Shown piece after piece: positions 8,168-18,173 of a stretch of 64,000 bases of DNA. The stretch spans positions 80,585 through 144,584 of the forward strand of contig CAWFCV010000019.1 of NCBI GenBank assembly GCA_963814435.1, given 5' to 3'. This DNA comes from JAEUPI01 sp963814435 (GTDB lineage Bacteria; Pseudomonadota; Gammaproteobacteria; Burkholderiales; Burkholderiaceae_C). Every line of letters starts with the position of its first letter. Position 1 is the stretch's first letter. The translations under genes and the position numbers were made by a program. The notes under the pieces are model-generated. The model saw only the letters and a list, made by a program, of their open reading frames with translations. It was not told where the DNA came from and made no database searches.

Positions 8168-11100
8168 TCAGCGGAAGTTGCGGCTGCGCGTCGCCAGCCC
8201 TGCAGCACGGCGAGTGGTCGACCAGCCTGCGCGCGATCAGGTGACACGCGCGCTGCGCCCTCGCCTTCGCACTGCCAGACGCCGTAGACGGTGAGCAGCG
8301 TCGAGGCCAGCAGCGGCTGGCGCTGCGCGCGGCCACTGCGGCCAGACGATGACGTTGACTGCGCCGGTCTCGTCCTCCAGCGTCACGAAGACCACGCCCT
8401 TGGCGGTCTCGGGCCGCTGGCGGTGCGTGACCAGGCCGCTGGCGCGCGCCAGCTGGCCGTTGCGATAACCGCGCAGCACGGCGGCCGGCTGCACCCGGAA
8501 CGCGGCCAGCTGCTCGCGCAGCAGCGCCAGCGGATGGCTTTTCAGCGACAGGCCGGTGGCGCGGTAGTCGGCCAGCAGCTCTTCGCCCAGCGCCGGCGCC
8601 GGCCAGTGCGGCCGCGCGCCTCGTGCGTGCGCGTGCGCTGCAGCAGCGCGGTGGCGCGTGTGTCGACGCCGGCCACGCCCCACGCGGCCTGGTGGCGATG
8701 GCCGGTCAGCGGCCGCAGCGCGTCGCCCTGGGCCAGCAGCTGCAGCGCGCGGGCGTCGAGCGCCGCGCGGCGCGCCAGATCTTCGACGCTGTCGAACGGC
8801 GCCTGGCAGCGCGCGCGGCCACGAGGCGCTAGCGCCGCCTCCTCCTCGAAACCCGACAGCCGGCTGAAGCCCAGGCGCACCGGCCACGAGCCCTCGGCAT
8901 CGGCGGCTCGGCCTCGAGCTGCGTGTGCCACTGGCTCTTGCAGCACGTCCACCGGCAGCACCCGCACGCCGTGCTCGCGCGCATCGCGCACCAGCTGCGC
9001 CGGCGCGTAGAAGCCCATCGGCTGGCTGTTCAGCAGCCCGGCCAGGAACGCATCGGGGTGGTGGCGCTTGAGCCACGCGCTCACGTACACCAGCAGCGCG
9101 AAGCTCGCCGCATGGCTCTCGGGAAAGCCGTATTCGCCGAAGCCCTCGATCTGCTTGAAGATGCGCTCGGCGTACTCGCGCTCGTAGCCCTTCTCGACCA
9201 TGCGGCCGACCAGCCGCTCGTGGAAACGGCCCGAGGCCGCCCTTGCGCTTCCACGCCGCCATCGCGCGGCGCAGCTGGTCGGCCTCGCCCGGCGTGAAGT
9301 CGGCGGCCAGGATCGCCAGCTGCATCACCTGCTCCTGGAAGATCGGCACGCCCAGCGTGCGCTCCAGCGCCTGGCGCACCTCGTCGCTCGGGTAGTCCAC
9401 CGCCTCTTCGCCGCTGCGGCGCCTGCAGGTACGGGTGCACCATGCCGCCCTGGATCGGCCCGGGCCGCACGATCGCGACCTCGATCACCAGGTCGTAGAA
9501 GTTCCTCGGCTGCAGGCGCGGCAGCATGCTCATCTGCGCGCGGCTCTCGACCTGGAAGGTGCCCACCGATGTCGCCGCGGCACAGCATCTCGTAGACTGC
9601 CGGGTCCTCGGCCACCACGCCCTGCGGACACAGCACGTCCTGCATGCGGAATTCGGGCACACCGAGCTTGCGCGCCGACGAACTCCAGCGCGCGGCGCAC
9701 GGCGCTCAGCATGCCCAGCGCCAGCACGTCGACCTTGATCAGACCCAGCGCGTCGAGGTCGTCCTTGTCCCACTGGATCACGGTGCGGCCGTCCATCGCG
9801 GCGTTCTCCACCGGCACCAGGCGCGAGATGTCGTCGCGCGCGATCACGAAGCCGCCCGGGTGCTTGCGACAGGTGGCGCGGAAAGCCGATCACCGCCTGC
9901 GTCAGCTCGACCCACAGCCTGCACACCGGGGACTCGGGGTCGAAGCCGTTCTCGCGCAGGCTGTCGGCGTTGATCGAGCGGCCCCACCCGGCGCCGGGCC
10001 GCCCCAAGCCGGGTGGATCCCCCCGGGGGGCGACGCCGCAGGCGTCTGGGGGTCCTCAGTCCACCAGTGCTGGCCGCGCGCCACCGCGGCGATGCGATCG
10101 AGGTCCAGCCCCAACGCCCGGCCCATGTCGCGCAGCGCCGAGCGCGGGCGGTAGCTGATCACCACCGCGGTGAGCGCGGCACGATGCCGGCCGTACTTGC
10201 GGAAGATGTACTGGATCACCTCTTCGCGGCGCTGGTGCTCGAAGTCGACGTCGATGTCGGGCGGCTCGTTGCGCTCGGCGCTGACGAAACGCTCGAACAG
10301 CAGGTGGGTGCGCGCCGGGTCGACCTCGGTCACCTGCAGGCAATAACACACCGCCGAATTGGCCGCGCTGCCGCGGCCCTGGCACAGGATGCCCTGCTCG
10401 CGCGCCCAGTGCACCACGTCGGCCACGGTGAGGAAATACGGCTCGTATTTCAGCTGGGCGATCAGCGCCAGCTCGTGCTCGATCGTCGCGCGCACCCTGG
10501 CCGGCTCGCCGGCGGGAAAGCGCCGCTTCACGCCCGACTCGGTGAGCGCGCGCAGCCAGCTGGTGGGCGTGTGGCCGGCGGGCACGATTTCCTCCGGATA
10601 CTCGTAGCGCAGCTCGTCGAGCGAGAAGGCGCAGCCGGCCGCGATGCGCACCGACGCCTCCAGCCATACCGGCGGCACCAGCTGGCCCAGACGCTGGCGC
10701 GAGCGCAGGTGCTGCTCGGCGTTGGGCTCGAGCGCGAAGCCGCATTCGGCCACCGGCTCGTTGATGCGCGTCGCGGTGAGTGCGTCCTGCAGGGGCTTGC
10801 GCGCTCGGGTGTGCATCAGCACGTCGCCGGCGGCCACGATGCTCAGGCCGGTGAGCCCGGCCACACGCTGCACGGCCTCGACCAGCTGGGCATCGTGTGC
10901 GCGGAGCAGCAGTTCAATCGCAATGGCGCAGCGCTCGGGGCCGAACCAGGTCTTCAGCCACATCGCGTGCGCGAACAGGGCCTCCACCGGCTGCGTCGCC
11001 ACCGGCACCAGCAACGCAAAACAGTCGGGCAGACCGGCCAGGTACGGCGCGTGCGGCACGCGGCCTTCGAGGTCGCTTTGCAGTGCGCGGTAGCTGCCCT

Positions 11101-11488
11101 TGTCCGCACGCCGGCGCGCCACCGTGATCCATTGCGACAGGTTGCCGTAGCCGCGCCGCGATTGAGCCAGCAACACCAGCCGCGGGCCGGGTTCGCCACC
11201 GGCCGTGGCGCTCGCCAGACGCATCTGCGCGCCGACGATCAGGTGCAGCCCGAGCCGTTTGGCCTCACCATGCGCACGCACCACGCCGGCCAGCGAGCAC
11301 TCGTCGGTGATCGCCAGCGCCGTGTAGCCGAGGGCGTGGGCCCGCGCCACCAGCTCCTCAGGGTGTGAGGCGCCGGTGAGAAAGCTGAAGTTGCTGCGGC
11401 AGTGCAGTTCGGCGTAGGCCGGCAGCGGCCGGCCCCGCGGTGCCGGCGCCGACGGCGCTGCACTGCCTTGCGCGACGGAGGCAGCCAT
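8168..11488 (-). CDS. dnaE2: Error-prone DNA polymerase III alpha subunit DnaE2
   Basis: This is the mutagenic translesion C-family polymerase of the SOS response, about 1,100 residues, start ATG 11488. The N-terminal PHP domain begins YAELHCRSNFSFLTGASHP. The palm domain shows LCQGRGSAANSAVCYCLQVT and the acidic PPDIDVDFEH. Later come VIQWDKDDLDALGLIKVDVL, YGFPESHAASFALLVY and, at the C-terminus, LATRSRNF with the stop at 8168. A G/C-rich palindromic repeat (10015-10055) sits where the normal protein passes from QHWW to the NADSLRENGFDP segment, and it changes the frame. Further shifts lie near 9880, 9685, 9570, 9420, 9235, 8910, 8600 and 8330. A LexA box lies 30 bp upstream. No imuA/imuB partner genes are adjacent, unlike the usual cassette. 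Confidence 0.9.
10015..10055. repeat. G/C-run palindromic repeat inside dnaE2
   Basis: The plus strand reads GGATCCCCCCGGGGGG, then an inner GACGCCGCAGGCGTC hairpin and GGGGGTCC. It has the same build as the intergenic copies at 15769 and 39741: a C-run, a small GC hairpin and a G-run. In dnaE2 it encodes a Pro/Gly-rich segment (PQTPAASPPGGIHPAWGG) absent from the family, and downstream coding resumes in another frame. Confidence 0.7.
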
Positions 11489-11517
11489 GTCTGGGGGAAT
11501 CTGACGGTGAATGAAGA

Positions 11518-11533
11518 CTGGTTATTTATACAG
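11518..11533. promoter_or_regulatory. LexA (SOS) box
   Basis: CTGGTTATTTATACAG fits the Escherichia coli-type LexA operator CTG-N10-CAG with an AT-rich centre, in a region where everything else is GC-rich. It lies 30 bp upstream of the dnaE2 start and 89 bp upstream of the divergent gene at 11622, so it may control both. Confidence 0.8.
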
Positions 11534-11621
11534 TATTCATCCACGGGGTGCCAGTGCCGATGTCCGGGTCCGGCGCGCAGAATTTTCCGCAGCCGCCGAT
11601 TCCCGGCGCACGGAGCATCCC

Positions 11622-11900
11622 ATGCAAACCAGAGTCACACGACGCGCCATGATCGGCGCGGCCACCCTCGCCCTCGCCCTCGCGGCCGTGGTCACCGGCC
11701 TCGTCGCTCCGGCACGCCCGGTGCAGGCCCAGCCGAACCCGGCCATGTTCGCCCAGCAGCCGCCCGCCGCGTGCGTCTGCGCCAGCCCGACCCCGGTGTT
11801 CGGCACCGGCGGACCGGTCATCGCGCATTGCCAGTGCGGCGCCCTGAGCTGCGCCGCGGCCACCGCCGCCGGCGGCGTGACGCTGTACTGCGCGCGCTGA
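11622..11900 (+). CDS. Small secreted Cys-rich protein
   Basis: A 92-residue protein with a twin-arginine-like export signal: VTRRAMIG, then a hydrophobic core LALALAAVVTGLVAP and a probable cleavage site at VQA|QP. The mature part is about 55 residues with six cysteines, arranged as CVC, CQC, SC and a C-terminal YCAR, so it may be disulfide-bonded or bind metal. I do not recognise the family. It is divergent from dnaE2 across the LexA box, which raises the possibility of DNA-damage control. The next gene, an MFS transporter, converges on it. Confidence 0.65.
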   Translation: MQTRVTRRAMIGAATLALALAAVVTGLVAPARPVQAQPNPAMFAQQPPAACVCASPTPVFGTGGPVIAHCQCGALSCAAATAAGGVTLYCAR

Positions 11901-11964
11901 AGCTCCTACGGGCCTGTTCGCGCGATGAAGGTGTTGGCGTGAGCGGGCCTGCTGCCGGCTGCAA

Positions 11965-13170
11965 TCAGCGCGGACGCTCGGCGTCGACCTGCGGCCGCGC
12001 GGCGGCAAATGCCGCGGCGCCGGCCAGGCCGAGCGCGGCCAGCAGCAACACCAACTGCTGATAGCCACCCAGCGCCAGCAACAGCCACGCCGCCGCCACC
12101 GGCGCGGCGGCGCGCGCCAGCAAGCCCACCGCCGACATTGCGCCGCCGATGCGGCCGACGTGGGTGCGGCCGTAGAACTCCGGCAGCAGGCCGCCGCGGA
12201 CGATGGTGATCAATCCGTTGGCCATGCCGAACAGCAGCGCGAAAATCCACAGCGCCCACAGCGGCCGCGCCAGCGCAAACACCACCAGCGCCAGCGGCAG
12301 CCCCAGCATCACCAGCGTGCCCAGCACGCGCAGCCGCCAGCGACGCCCGACCCAGGCATACACGAGGCGCCCGGCCACCTGGGCCGGACCGATGCACACC
12401 ACGACCGCCAGCGCCTCGGCCTCGCGCAGCCCCTTGGCCGCGAACGCCGGCATCACGTGCGCCCACAGCGCCGCCGCGCCGAACGCGTAGAACGTGAAGG
12501 CCAGCGCCAGCAGCCAGAATGCACGGTGGTGCAGCGCCTCGCGCAGTGTGGAGTCGGCCTGCTGGTCGACACGCGCCACGGCGCGCGGCTCGCTGCGGCC
12601 ACGCAGCGCCCAGGCGTGCAGCGGCACGATCACGACCAGCATCATCACGCCCATCGCCACCAGGCTGCCGCGCCAGCCGAATCGGGGCAGCAACCAGGCC
12701 ACCGCCGGAAACGACAGCGTGCTGGCGAAGCCGGCCACCAGCGTCAGCGCGGTGATGCCCTCGCGGTAACGATCGGGGTAGCGCTTGGTGAGGATGGTGA
12801 ACGCCGGGTCGTACAGCATCATCGCCATCGACACGCCGAGCAACGCCCACACCGCCACCAGCATCCACGGCTCGCGCACGGCGGCCCAGCCGAACAGGCC
12901 CACCGCCGCCAGCGCGGCGCCGCCCGTGAGGATGGCGCGGCCGTGGCCGCGGTCGATGCCGGCGCCGACGGCGTACGACGCCAGACCCCAGGTGCCCAGG
13001 CCGACGCTGAACGCGCCCATCAGCGTCGGCTCGTCCCAGCCGAGATCGGCGCGCATCGGAATCACGAACGACGAGAACGCGTAGTACAGGACCGCCCAGA
13101 CCAGGATCTGCCCCAGCGCCAGCGCCGCAACCACCCAACGGTACGGCAGCGCGTCGTCTGCGTCGTTCAT
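11965..13170 (-). CDS. MFS transporter
   Basis: A 401-residue major facilitator superfamily protein with about 12 hydrophobic segments, start ATG 13170 (MNDADDALPYRWVVAALALG). The loop between helices 2 and 3 is GAGIDRGHGRAILTGG, a fit to the MFS motif A region, and the pseudo-symmetric second half begins near ALHHRAFWLLALAFTFYAFG. It resembles the monocarboxylate/oxalate-formate branch (FVIPMRADLGWDEPTLMGAF near the N-terminus). The substrate is unknown. The open frame extends upstream antisense to the next gene, but the start at 13170 is the natural one. It is divergent from the acyl-CoA dehydrogenase gene at 13309 and may move a related acid. Confidence 0.85.
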   Translation of the reverse strand: MNDADDALPYRWVVAALALGQILVWAVLYYAFSSFVIPMRADLGWDEPTLMGAFSVGLGTWGLASYAVGAGIDRGHGRAILTGGAALAAVGLFGWAAVREPWMLVAVWALLGVSMAMMLYDPAFTILTKRYPDRYREGITALTLVAGFASTLSFPAVAWLLPRFGWRGSLVAMGVMMLVVIVPLHAWALRGRSEPRAVARVDQQADSTLREALHHRAFWLLALAFTFYAFGAAALWAHVMPAFAAKGLREAEALAVVVCIGPAQVAGRLVYAWVGRRWRLRVLGTLVMLGLPLALVVFALARPLWALWIFALLFGMANGLITIVRGGLLPEFYGRTHVGRIGGAMSAVGLLARAAAPVAAAWLLLALGGYQQLVLLLAALGLAGAAAFAAARPQVDAERPR

Positions 13171-13308
13171 CGGCCCGATTGTCGCCCGCGGCCCGGCGGC
13201 AGCCCTTGTCGCCGCTGGGACAAGCCGGCAGCGAAGGCGCGTGCTACAAATGCCGGATGCGCCGGCACCGTGCGATGGCGGTGCACCCGATGAAGAGAGG
13301 CACACGAG

Positions 13309-14549
13309 ATGGATCTGAACTTCACGCCCGAGGAGCTCGCGTTTCGCAGCGAGATCCGGCAATGGGTCGCGGGCAACCTGCCCAAGGACATCAGCCACAA
13401 GGTGCTGCACGCGCTGCACCTGACGCGCGACGACATGCAGCGCTGGGCCAAGATCCTCGGCGCCAAGGGCTGGCTCGGCTACCACTGGCCTGAAGCGTTC
13501 GGCGGCCCCGGCTGGACCGCCGTGCAGCGCCACCTGTTCGAGGAGGAATGCGCGTTGGCCGGGTCGCCGCGCATCGTGCCGTTCGGGCCGGTGATGGTGG
13601 CGCCGGTGATCATGGCATTCGGCACGCCCGAGCAGCACAAGCGCTTCCTGCCCGGCATCGCCTCGGGCGAGGTGTGGTGGAGCCAGGGCTACAGCGAGCC
13701 GGGTTCGGGCTCCGACCTGGCGTCGCTGAAAACGCGCGCCGAACGCCGCGGCGACAAGTTCATCGTCAACGGGCAGAAGACCTGGACCACGCTGGCGCAA
13801 TACGGCGAATGGATCTTCTGCCTGGTGCGCACCAGCAACGAAGGCAAGCCGCAGACCGGCATCTCGTTCCTGCTGATCGACATGAAGTCGCCCGGCGTCA
13901 CGGTGCGCCCGATCGTCATGCTCGATGGCGAGCCCGAGGTCAATGAGGTGTTCTTCGACAACGTCGAGGTGCCGGCCGCCAATCTGATCGGCGAGGAGAA
14001 CAAGGGCTGGACCTACGCCAAGTACCTGCTCGCGCACGAGCGCACCGGCATCGCCGATGTGAACCGCGCCAAGCGCGAACTCGAGCGGCTCAAACGCCTG
14101 GCCAAGACCGAAGGTGTCTACGAGGATGCACGTTTTCGCGATCAGATCGCGCTGCTCGAGGTCGACGTCGTCGCGTTGGAGATGCTGGTGCTGCGCGTGC
14201 TGGCTGACAGCCCCCGACCCCCCGAGGGGGCGGCCCGCTCGGGGCGGCCCAGCGCGGGCCGGCCGAGAAGACCGGCAAGCAGACGCTCGACATCGCAGGT
14301 CTGCTGAAGATCAAGGGCAGCGAGATCCAGCAGCGCTACACGGAGCTGATGATGCTCGCCGCCGGGCCGTTTGCCCTGCCCTATCTGCGCGAGGCGATGG
14401 AGGCCGGCTGGCAGGGCGACTACTTCGCGCGCTTCGGGCTGTGTGCGCCACTGTCCGGCACCTACTTCAATTACCGCAAGACCACCATCTACGGTGGCTC
14501 CAACGAGGTGCAACGCAACATCGTCGCCCAGACGGTGCTGGGGAGCTGA
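13309..14549 (+). CDS. Acyl-CoA dehydrogenase, PimC-like large subunit, interrupted by a repeat
   Basis: This flavoenzyme resembles pimeloyl-CoA dehydrogenase large subunits. It starts MDLNFTPEELAFRSEIRQWV and shows the FAD/substrate motif YSEPGSGSDLASLKTRAERR, WTTLAQYGEWIFCLVRT and the C-terminal TTIYGGSNEVQRNIVAQTVL. After EMLVLRVLA the coding sequence is interrupted by a G/C-run palindrome (14204-14262), then resumes one frame off with EKTGKQTLDIAGLLKIKGSE. If real, the copy would be inactive; if the repeat length is mis-called, it may instead add about 20 residues in frame. The partner gene follows at 14631, so the pair probably forms a heteromeric dehydrogenase for dicarboxylic or side-chain acyl-CoAs. 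Confidence 0.85.
14204..14262. repeat. G/C-run palindromic repeat inside the PimC-like gene
   Basis: The segment CCCCCGACCCCCCGAGGGGG is followed by CGGCCCGCTCGGGGCGGCCC and GCGCGGGCCGG. It separates LVLRVLA from EKTGKQTL, which are contiguous in the family, and it shifts the frame. It is the second intragenic copy of the dispersed palindrome family. Confidence 0.7.
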
Positions 14550-14580
14550 ATATGAGCCCCCACGCTCACATGCGTTCGCT

Positions 14581-14615
14581 GCCCCCCGAGGGGGCTTCAG
14601 CCTCCTTGAGGCGGC
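14581..14615. repeat. G/C-run palindromic repeat between the dehydrogenase genes
   Basis: GCCCCCCGAGGGGGC is followed by an imperfect hairpin CAGCCTCCTTGAGGCGGC. It lies in the 81-bp gap between the two acyl-CoA dehydrogenase genes, 16 bp before the second start, and resembles the other copies. Confidence 0.6.
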
Positions 14616-14630
14616 TCTACGGAGGCTGAC

Positions 14631-15765
14631 ATGGACTTCAACTTCAACGACGACCAGCTTTCCCTGCGCGACATGGTCGCGCGCTGGGTCGAAAAGGGCT
14701 TCTCGTTCGAGCGCCGCCACGGCATTGCCAAGTCCGGCGGCAAGACGCGCGACGTGTACCGCGAGCTGGCCGAGCTCGGCCTCACCGGGTTGGCCGTGCC
14801 CGAGGCGCACGGTGGCATGGGCTTCGGCGCGGTCGAGGCGATGGTGGTGATGGAAGAGCTCGGTCGCGGCCTGGTGAACGCACCGTATGCCGCAGGCGCG
14901 CTGGTGGCGCCCGCGCTGCTGGCCGCCGCGCCGGCAGCCGTGCAGTCGGCCTGGCTGCCGCGCATCGCGTCGGGCGAAGCGCTGGTGGTGCTCGCGCACC
15001 AGGAGCGCACCGCGCGGTACCGCGTGCTGCCGCTGAGCACCCACGCCACCCGGGCCGGCAGCGGCTTCACGCTGAGCGGCCACAAGAGCGTGGTGCCTGC
15101 GGCCGACGAGGCCGACGCCTTCGTCGTGCCGGCGCGGCTGCGCGGTGGCGCGGACGACACCGACGGCATCGGCCTGTTCCTGGTCGAACGCGGCGCCACC
15201 GGCGCCACCGTGCAGGGCTACCCGACGCAGGACGGCGCGCGCGCGGGTGAGTTGAAGCTCGCCAACGCCGCCGCGACGCTGATCACCGAGTCCGGCTTCG
15301 CCGCGCTCGAGCAGGCCGTCGACATCGGCATCGCCGCCGCGTGCGCCGAAGGCGTCGGCGCGATGGACAAGATGGTGGCGCTGACCGTCGACTACATGAA
15401 CACGCGCAAGCAGTTCGGCGAGCACGCTCGCGACATTTCAGGCGCTGCGCCACCGCATGGCCGACGTGAAGATGCAGCTCGAACTCGGCCGCTCGATGAG
15501 CTACTACGCGAGCCTCAAGCTCGAGCAGCCGGCGGCGCAGCGCCGGCGCGCTCTGTCGCAGGCCAAGGTGCAGCTCGGCACATCGATGCGCTTTGTCGGC
15601 CAGCAATGCACCCAGCTGCACGGCGGCATCGGCGTCACCGACGAGTACATCGGCAGCCACTACTTCAAGCGGCTGACAATGCTCGAGATGAGCTTCGGCG
15701 ACACGATGCACCACCTCGGCGAGGTGTCGACGCGCATGCAGGACACGGCCGGCGTGTTCGCGTGA
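14631..15765 (+). CDS. Acyl-CoA dehydrogenase, PimD-like small subunit
   Basis: This is the partner of the gene at 13309, about 378 residues. The start is MDFNFNDDQLSLRDMVARWV. The family stretches are GLAVPEAHGGMGFGAVEAMV, AHQERTARYRVLPLSTHATR, AEGVGAMDKMVALTVDYMNT and, after a frame change near 15440, FQALRHRMADVKMQLELGRS and QLHGGIGVTDEYIGSHYFKR. The C-terminal helix block follows to the stop at 15765. The single shift falls where relatives read KQFGxxxxxFQALRHR, so it is likely an error. PimC/PimD-type pairs act in breakdown of long-chain dicarboxylic acids; related pairs attack sterol side chains. The exact substrate is open. Confidence 0.85.
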
Positions 15766-15768
15766 AGT

Positions 15769-15814
15769 GGATCCCCCCCGCAGCGCCTTCGGCGCTTCCC
15801 CCCCAGGGGGGGCG
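15769..15814. repeat. G/C-run palindromic repeat, intergenic
   Basis: GGATCCCCCCCGCAGCGCCT, then the inner hairpin AGCGCCTTCGGCGCT, then TTCCCCCCCAGGGGGGGCG. This is the clearest copy of the family. It starts 4 bp after the PimD-like stop, a position where it could act as a transcription terminator or mRNA end structure. The following 170 bp to the peptidase start hold no gene. Confidence 0.75.
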
Positions 15815-15984
15815 AACCAGCGCCGAGCGAGCGCCTGCGCGCTCGCGAGTGGCTGGCGAGCGCCGTTCGCCATGCAGGGCGAACGGCGACGCCACCGGAC
15901 CGACGGAGCCGGATCCGCGGCGTTCGCTCGGTCCTGTCGGAACACGATGACCGCGGCACGATCTGTCGGCATCGCGTACACGCC

Positions 15985-16990
15985 GTGACGGGGATTGCGC
16001 TCTTCCCCGGATCGATCACCGACGTGGCCGGCCTCAAGGTCGGGCACTTCACCGACACGCGCCGCCCCACCGGCTGCACCGTGGTGCTGTGCGAGGGCGG
16101 TGCCACCTGCGGCGTCGACGTGCGCGGCGCCGCGCCCGGCACGCGCGAGACCGACCTGCTCAGGCCCGACAACCTGGTGGAACAGGTGCATGCCTTGCTG
16201 CTCAGCGGCGGCAGCGCGTTCGGCCTCGACGCCGCGGGCGGCGTGATGCGCTGGCTCGATGAGCGCGGCCACGGTCTGGCGGTGGGCCCGGCGCGCGTGC
16301 CGATCGTGCCGGCGGCGGTGCTGTTCGACCTGTGGGTCGGCGACGCGTCGATCCGACCGGACGCCGCGGCGGGCTACGCCGCCTGCCAGGCCGCCGCCGC
16401 CACTCCAACGGCGCAGGGCAGCGTCGGTGCCGGTGCCGGCGCCAGCGTGGGCAAGCTGTTCGGCATCGAGCGCGCGATGAAAGGCGGCGTCGGCGCGGCG
16501 TCGATCACGCGTCGGCGCGGTCACCGTCGGCGCGCTGATCGCCGTCAACGCCGGCGGCGACGTGATCGATCCTGCCAGCGGCGCCGTGGTCGCCGGCACC
16601 CTCGACGTGAATGGCCGCCCGCGCAGCAGCGCCGCGGCGATGGCCGCCGGCGAACTGCCGGCGCGCGCGATCGCCGGCATGGCCACCACGATCGGCGTGG
16701 TGGCCACCAACGCCCGCCTGACCAAGGCGCAGGCGAACAAGCTGGCGACGATGGCGCACGACGGGCTGGCGCGCAGCATCAACCCGGTTCACACGATGAC
16801 CGACGGTGACACGTTGTTCGCACTGGCCACCGGCACCATTGCACTGCCGGGCGAGATGACCGTGCTCGGCACGCTGGCGGCCGAGGTGACCGCGCGGGCG
16901 GTGCTGAACGCGGTGCGCGCCGCGGCCGGGTTGACGTCTCCGCGGTTGCCGTCGGCGAGCGATCTGGCCGAGTCGACGCCGCCGCGATAA
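15985..16990 (+). CDS. P1 family peptidase (DmpA/BapA-like, L-aminopeptidase/D-esterase)
   Basis: A self-processing Ntn-type peptidase precursor of about 335 residues with a GTG start at 15985. Visible family features are LFPGSITDVAGLKVGHFTD, GGSAFGLDAAGGVMRWLDE, GSVGAGAGASVGKLFGIERA and, in the second half, MATTIGVVATNARLTKAQAN, where autocleavage before a Ser/Thr nucleophile is expected (probably the second Thr of ATTIG). One frame change lies near 16505 (GAASIT to VGAVTVGALIAVNAGGDV). It ends 7 bp before ribF on the same strand. DmpA-like enzymes release N-terminal D- or L-residues or beta-amino acids from small peptides; the physiological substrate is not known. Confidence 0.85.
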
Positions 16991-16997
16991 TCGGCGC

Positions 16998-17990
16998 ATG
17001 CGCGTCTACCGCGGTTTTCGTCATCCCGACATCGCGCCCGCCTGCGCGCTGACGATCGGCAACTTCGACGGCGTGCACCGCGGCCATCAGGCGATGCTGG
17101 CGCTGCTGACCAACGAGGCGCGGCATCGCGGCGTCGCCAGCTGCGTGATGACCTTCGAGCCGCATCCGCGCGACTACTTCGCCGCGCTGGCCGGTCGTGG
17201 CGGCACCGCACCGGCACGCATCGCGACGCTGCGCGACAAGCTGTCCGAACTCGAACGCTGCGGCGTCGACCAGGTGATCGTGCTGCGCTTCGACGCGGCA
17301 CTGGCTGCGGTGCCGGCGCAGGACTTCATCCGCCACGTGCTGGTCGACGGCCTGCATGCGCGCTACGTGCTGGTGGGCGACGACTTCCGCTTCGGCGCCA
17401 AGCGCGCCGGCGACTATGCGATGCTCGACGCCGCTGGCGACGCACTGGGCTTCGACGTCGCCCGCATGCTGAGCTACGAGGTGCACGGTACGCGCGTCTC
17501 CAGTTCCGCGGTGCGTGCCGCGCTGGCCGCCGGCGACATGGATCTCACCGCGTCGCTACTGGGGCGGCGCTACAGCATCAGCGGCCGCGTGCAGCACGGC
17601 CGCAAGCTCGGCCGTGAACTGGGGTTTCCGACGCTGAACCTGCGCTTCACGCACGCGCGGCCGGCGGCGATGGGCATCTTCGTCGTGCGTGTGTTCGGCC
17701 TGGCCGACGAACCGGTGCCCGGCGTGGCCAGCCTCGGGCGGCGTCCGACGGTGGACGACAGCGGCCGTGTGCTGCTCGAGGCGCACGTGCTGCGCTGGCC
17801 GACGGGCCTGAGTTCCGAGGGCGGCTACGCACGCCTGGTGCGGGTGGAACTGCTCGCCAAGCTGCACGACGAGCGGCACTATCCCTCGCTCGATGCGCTG
17901 CGTGACGGCATCGCTGCCGACACCGCCGCCGCGCTGAAGTGGTTCGCCGCCGAGGCATCGAATCCATCGCCGTCCCATCCCCTTCGGTAG
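16998..17990 (+). CDS. ribF: Bifunctional riboflavin kinase/FAD synthetase
   Basis: This converts riboflavin to FMN and FMN to FAD. It is 330 residues, the usual length. The N-terminal nucleotidyltransferase domain starts MRVYRGFRHP with LTIGNFDGVHRGHQAML and TFEPHPRDYFA. VGDDFRFGAKRAGDY and GTRVSSSAVRAALAAGD follow. The C-terminal kinase domain has GRVQHGRKLGRELGFPTLNL. The reading frame is intact. It precedes ileS and lspA, an arrangement widely conserved in proteobacteria. The 183-bp gap to ileS holds no gene and may carry the ileS promoter. Confidence 0.97.
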   Translation: MRVYRGFRHPDIAPACALTIGNFDGVHRGHQAMLALLTNEARHRGVASCVMTFEPHPRDYFAALAGRGGTAPARIATLRDKLSELERCGVDQVIVLRFDAALAAVPAQDFIRHVLVDGLHARYVLVGDDFRFGAKRAGDYAMLDAAGDALGFDVARMLSYEVHGTRVSSSAVRAALAAGDMDLTASLLGRRYSISGRVQHGRKLGRELGFPTLNLRFTHARPAAMGIFVVRVFGLADEPVPGVASLGRRPTVDDSGRVLLEAHVLRWPTGLSSEGGYARLVRVELLAKLHDERHYPSLDALRDGIAADTAAALKWFAAEASNPSPSHPLR

Positions 17991-18173
17991 AATGTGGCCC
18001 ATGCGTTCATGCATGGCACTCCTCGACGACTTGCGCGTGCACGCGGCGACCCGCCGCCAGACCACACGCGACCGAATTAGCGCCGGTTCGGCAGTGATTG
18101 CCTGAACCGCAGGCGCCTGCGCGCGCTTGCATGTCCATCCTCTGACGCAGCGCACCCGGCGCACCGAGTTGCC

